A DNA stretch of 64,000 bases from Paenibacillus sp. FSL R5-0912. GTDB lineage: Bacteria; Bacillota; Bacilli; Paenibacillales; Paenibacillaceae. Shown in pieces: positions 61,162-64,000 of this stretch. The stretch spans positions 62,001-126,000 of the forward strand of contig NZ_CP009282.1 of the NCBI RefSeq assembly GCF_000758605.1. Direction: 5' to 3'. Position 1 is the first letter of the stretch. Every line of letters starts with the position of its first letter. The position numbers were made by a program, and so were the translations under genes. Under the pieces are notes generated by a model that saw only the letters and a program-made list of their open reading frames with translations, ran no database searches and was not told the DNA's origin.

Positions 61162-62520
61162 ATGGATCTTCAAATTTCCGATCTGGAAGAAATGAAGCTG
61201 ACCGATCTGTATAAGCTGGCTAAGAAATACCAGATTCCTTATTACGGAACGCTCAAGAAGCGGGAGCTGATCTTCGCGATTCTCCGGGCGCAGGCTGAGC
61301 AGAGCGGTCTTATGTTTATGGAAGGCGTGCTAGAGATCCTGCCGGAAGGCTACGGTTTCCTTAGACCGATTAACTACTTGCCGAGTGCGGAGGATATTTA
61401 TATCTCTGCTTCGCAGATCCGTAAGTTTGATCTTAGAAGCGGCGACCTTGTATCCGGGAAATGCCGGACACCCAAAGAGAATGAACGTTATTTCGGATTG
61501 CTTCAAGTCAATGCCGTCAATGGTGAGAATCCTGCAACTGCAGCTGAACGATTACATTTTCCGGCGCTTACACCTCTATATCCGCAAGTCAAGCTGCCGC
61601 TTGAAACCTCCTCTGCCCATTTATCTACCCGTATAATGGATTTGCTTGCTCCTGTAGGTTTAGGACAGCGCGGTTTGATTGTAGCACCTCCCAAAGCAGG
61701 AAAGACGCTCCTCCTGAAAGAAATTGCCAACAGTATCTCCATTAATAATCCCGAGATTGCACTGTTCGTCCTGCTGATTGATGAACGCCCTGAGGAAGTA
61801 ACGGATATGCAGCGTTCTGTTAAAGGGGAGGTAGTCGCCTCAACATTTGATGAACTGCCGGAGAACCATATCAAAGTGGCTGAGCTTGTGTTACAGCGGG
61901 CGCTTCGTCTGGTCGAGCACAAGAAAGATGTCGTTATTCTGCTGGACAGCATTACCCGGCTGGCCCGTGCCTACAATCTCGTGGTTCCGCCATCCGGCCG
62001 GACACTGAGCGGAGGGATTGATCCCGCAGCCTTCCATCGCCCTAAGCGCTTCTTCGGTTCCGCGCGGAACGTAGAAGAAGGAGGAAGCCTGACCATACTG
62101 GCAACAGCGCTGATTGATACCGGATCACGCATGGACGATATTATTTACGAAGAATTCAAAGGCACAGGGAACATGGAGCTTCACCTGGACCGCAAGCTGG
62201 CCGAACGCCGTATCTTCCCGGCCATCGATATCCGCCGTTCGGGTACACGCCGCGAGGAAGTATTGCTTAGCAAGGAAGAACTGGATACCATCTGGTCAAT
62301 CCGTAAAAATATGAATGAATCCTACGACTTTGTAGAAGGATTCCTGAAGAAACTGCGTGACACCAAGACGAATGCTGAGTTCCTGGCCTCTTTTGATGTA
62401 GCCGGCAACAAGGATTCCTCGTCAGCAAACAGTACCGCCAGCAAAGGCGGAACATCGAACAGCGGTTCGTCAGCCCGACGTACCACGCGGCCTAAGACAC
62501 CTTCTGTGCCTACAACCTGA
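61162..62520 (+). CDS. rho: Transcription termination factor Rho
   Basis: Hexameric RNA-dependent ATPase. 452 residues: N-terminal Rho-N helices ([20 protein letters not shown]), RNA-binding cold-shock-like fold (EGYGFLRP), Walker [13 protein letters not shown], Walker [15 protein letters not shown]. The last 45 residues form a Ser/Thr/Gly/Arg-rich tail that I do not recall from B. subtilis Rho (about 427 residues). ATG 61162 with AGGTGG upstream. Confidence 0.97.
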   Translation: MDLQISDLEEMKLTDLYKLAKKYQIPYYGTLKKRELIFAILRAQAEQSGLMFMEGVLEILPEGYGFLRPINYLPSAEDIYISASQIRKFDLRSGDLVSGKCRTPKENERYFGLLQVNAVNGENPATAAERLHFPALTPLYPQVKLPLETSSAHLSTRIMDLLAPVGLGQRGLIVAPPKAGKTLLLKEIANSISINNPEIALFVLLIDERPEEVTDMQRSVKGEVVASTFDELPENHIKVAELVLQRALRLVEHKKDVVILLDSITRLARAYNLVVPPSGRTLSGGIDPAAFHRPKRFFGSARNVEEGGSLTILATALIDTGSRMDDIIYEEFKGTGNMELHLDRKLAERRIFPAIDIRRSGTRREEVLLSKEELDTIWSIRKNMNESYDFVEGFLKKLRDTKTNAEFLASFDVAGNKDSSSANSTASKGGTSNSGSSARRTTRPKTPSVPTT

Positions 62521-62545
62521 GAATTGATAACAAGAGGAGACTAAC

Positions 62546-63823
62546 ATGTATTTGGTATATGCCGACGGGCAAGGAAACGTATATGATCATCCCGAGCTGT
62601 ACGGACTGGCCCGCAGCGGGGATATGATTGTTGAGATACTGGAGGAAGAATTGATCCCGCTGCCTGAAGGCGCTACTCTGGTAGGGCTGCCTAATACGCG
62701 GGCAATCGGGATGGATCCCGGGACAGGTGAAATGCTGCCGTTGCCTTTAGGCTCACAGGCTGTTGGAGCGCTATTGCCGCAGGGCTTTACCCGTCTGTGC
62801 CTTCCCGGCTATGTCAAGACAGATAAGACGTATAAGCTTCCACTCTTCGGTTATTCCGCTGTAGTATGGAAGGATGGCGGATTCTACGTAGCGGCGGATC
62901 CTACAGATGATACGGATCAGTGGAATCCTTTGAATTGTGACCGCGGGGATGTAGAGATTGGCGTCAGTGATTTGACCGCAAAGTACCCGGAGAACCGTCT
63001 CTATAATCATCTGTCCAACTGCGCACTGGAATACGAGTGCCTGACCTCGTCCAATACCTTCTTGGGCCGCTGGGAGGGTGCCGTTCCAGTGTCCTACTCG
63101 TGCAATGCCGGCTGCTTTGGTTGTATCTCCGAACAGCCGGATGACAGCGGATTTGTATCGCCGCAGACGCGGATGAACTTCCGGCCTACAGTGAGTGAAG
63201 TTTCACAAGTCATGCTGGAGCACCTTAAGACGCCGGAGTCGATTGTAAGCTTTGGGCAGGGCTGTGAAGGCGAACCTTCTACCCAGGCGAAGATAATCAT
63301 TGAGTCCATCCGTGAAGTACGCTCTATTACAGATATGGGTTATATCAATATCAATACGAACGCAGGATTAAGCGATCATATCCGCGGCATTGTGGATGCT
63401 GGTCTTGACCTTATGCGGGTCAGCACAATCAGTGCGCTGGATGATCACTATAATGCATACTACAAGCCGCGCGGCTATACGCTGGCTAATGTAGAGAAGT
63501 CCCTGAAATATGCAGCTTCACAGGGTGTATATACTTCCATTAACTATCTGATTTTTCCGGGTGTCACGGACCGCGAGGAAGAGATTGAGGCGATGGTTGA
63601 GTTCGTCAGACGTACAGACATTAAGCTAATTCAGATGCGGAATCTTAATATTGACCCGGAGAGCTATCTGGAGCTGATTCCTCCGGCTCAAGGTGAGATT
63701 CTCGGAATGAAGACGATGCTGGAGATCTTCCGCGAGGAGCTTCCGGATGTTGTGATCGGCTCCTTCACCCATGTTCCGCCTGCCGAACTGGCCCGTGCGA
63801 AGCAGCGCAGAGTGCACCAATAA
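62546..63823 (+). CDS. Radical SAM protein
   Basis: 425 residues. N-terminal domain of about 170 residues of unknown fold, then the SAM core with C186-x3-C190-x2-C193 (YSCNAGCFGC), GQGCEGEP and a barrel (NINTNAGLSDHIRGI, STISALDDHYNAYYKPRGY, NYLIFPGVTDREEEIE). The reaction is not known. It sits 25 nt after rho, in the same transcript, and just before rpmE; a role in rRNA, ribosomal protein or cofactor modification is only a guess. Confidence 0.88.
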   Translation: MYLVYADGQGNVYDHPELYGLARSGDMIVEILEEELIPLPEGATLVGLPNTRAIGMDPGTGEMLPLPLGSQAVGALLPQGFTRLCLPGYVKTDKTYKLPLFGYSAVVWKDGGFYVAADPTDDTDQWNPLNCDRGDVEIGVSDLTAKYPENRLYNHLSNCALEYECLTSSNTFLGRWEGAVPVSYSCNAGCFGCISEQPDDSGFVSPQTRMNFRPTVSEVSQVMLEHLKTPESIVSFGQGCEGEPSTQAKIIIESIREVRSITDMGYININTNAGLSDHIRGIVDAGLDLMRVSTISALDDHYNAYYKPRGYTLANVEKSLKYAASQGVYTSINYLIFPGVTDREEEIEAMVEFVRRTDIKLIQMRNLNIDPESYLELIPPAQGEILGMKTMLEIFREELPDVVIGSFTHVPPAELARAKQRRVHQ

Positions 63824-63850
63824 CCGCAGGATTGAGTCTTCCCAAACCTC

Positions 63851-63880
63851 TTGCAGCGCCCTGGGCTTCCATGCTAGAAT
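63851..63880 (+). promoter_or_regulatory. rpmE promoter
   Basis: TTGCAG at 63851-63856, 18-bp spacer, TAGAAT at 63875-63880. Confidence 0.6.
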
Positions 63881-63946
63881 GTAGCTTGCGTAATCATATA
63901 ACTCTAAGTCCGCATGAGGCTTAGGGCGTGAGAGGTGAATATTCAA

Positions 63947-64000
63947 ATGCAAACAGCAATTCAACCCAAGTACAATGTAACTAAGGTAACCTGTGCCTGC
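63947..64000 (+). CDS. rpmE: 50S ribosomal protein L31 (5' part, runs off the window)
   Basis: First 18 codons only: HPKYN-like QPKYNVTKVTCAC is the conserved L31 start, and the CxC indicates the zinc-binding form. AGAGGTGA lies 8 nt before the ATG. rpmE follows rho in B. subtilis. Confidence 0.93.
   Translation, partial: MQTAIQPKYNVTKVTCAC

Overview
The window is chromosomal DNA of a low-GC Gram-positive, endospore-forming rod, most likely a Paenibacillus or close relative. This rests on gene content, gene order and consensus sigma-A promoters; spo0F with a sigma-H-type promoter, an SspP-like spore protein, an RNA polymerase delta subunit and Bacillus-like operons all point the same way. 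The window opens inside ftsH and closes inside rpmE. No phage, transposon, CRISPR array or defence island was seen.

Layout. (1) 1-17.3 kb: ftsH end, NAD synthesis (nadA-nadB-nadC) with coaX, the chaperone hslO, a PrsA-like PPIase, cysK, then the folate operon pabB-pabA-pabC-folP-folB-folK followed by a small HTH gene, dusB, greA and lysS. (2) 17.4-22.8 kb: one rRNA operon (16S-23S-5S) with two tandem promoters and no tRNA in its spacers. (3) 23-31 kb: guaB, dacA, pdxS-pdxT, serS, tRNA-Ser(TGA), a small unknown gene, sspP and a lipoprotein. (4) 31-45 kb: less conserved, mixed strands: tadA and an acetyltransferase, a DnaA-box cluster, a sporulation-kinase-like histidine kinase, rluF, motAB, a pterin dehydratase, a cytochrome c, two NlpC/P60 hydrolases each behind a c-di-AMP (ydaO-type) riboswitch, a membrane protein and an M1 peptidase. 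(5) 44.5-64 kb: ywhD, an AbrB-like regulator, a 3-methyladenine glycosylase, a class A PBP, a nitrilase/acetyltransferase pair, then ywiB-argS-(S8 protease)-rpoE-pyrG-spo0F-fbaA-murA2-rho-radical SAM-rpmE.

Blocks 1, 3 and 5 match three separate oriC-flanking clusters of Bacillus subtilis, here brought together on one strand; the first two meet at the rRNA operon, which may be a real rearrangement or an assembly join.

The most interesting material is regulatory: twin WalR-like boxes plus c-di-AMP riboswitches on two paralogous wall hydrolases; a pabB leader in which one arm can pair with either of two identical segments; a dispersed palindromic repeat before lysS, pyrG and murA2; a GGGC-start pyrG attenuator; a terminator in the guaB leader; and a dense DnaA-box cluster away from any dnaA gene. 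No wholly new protein system was recognised.
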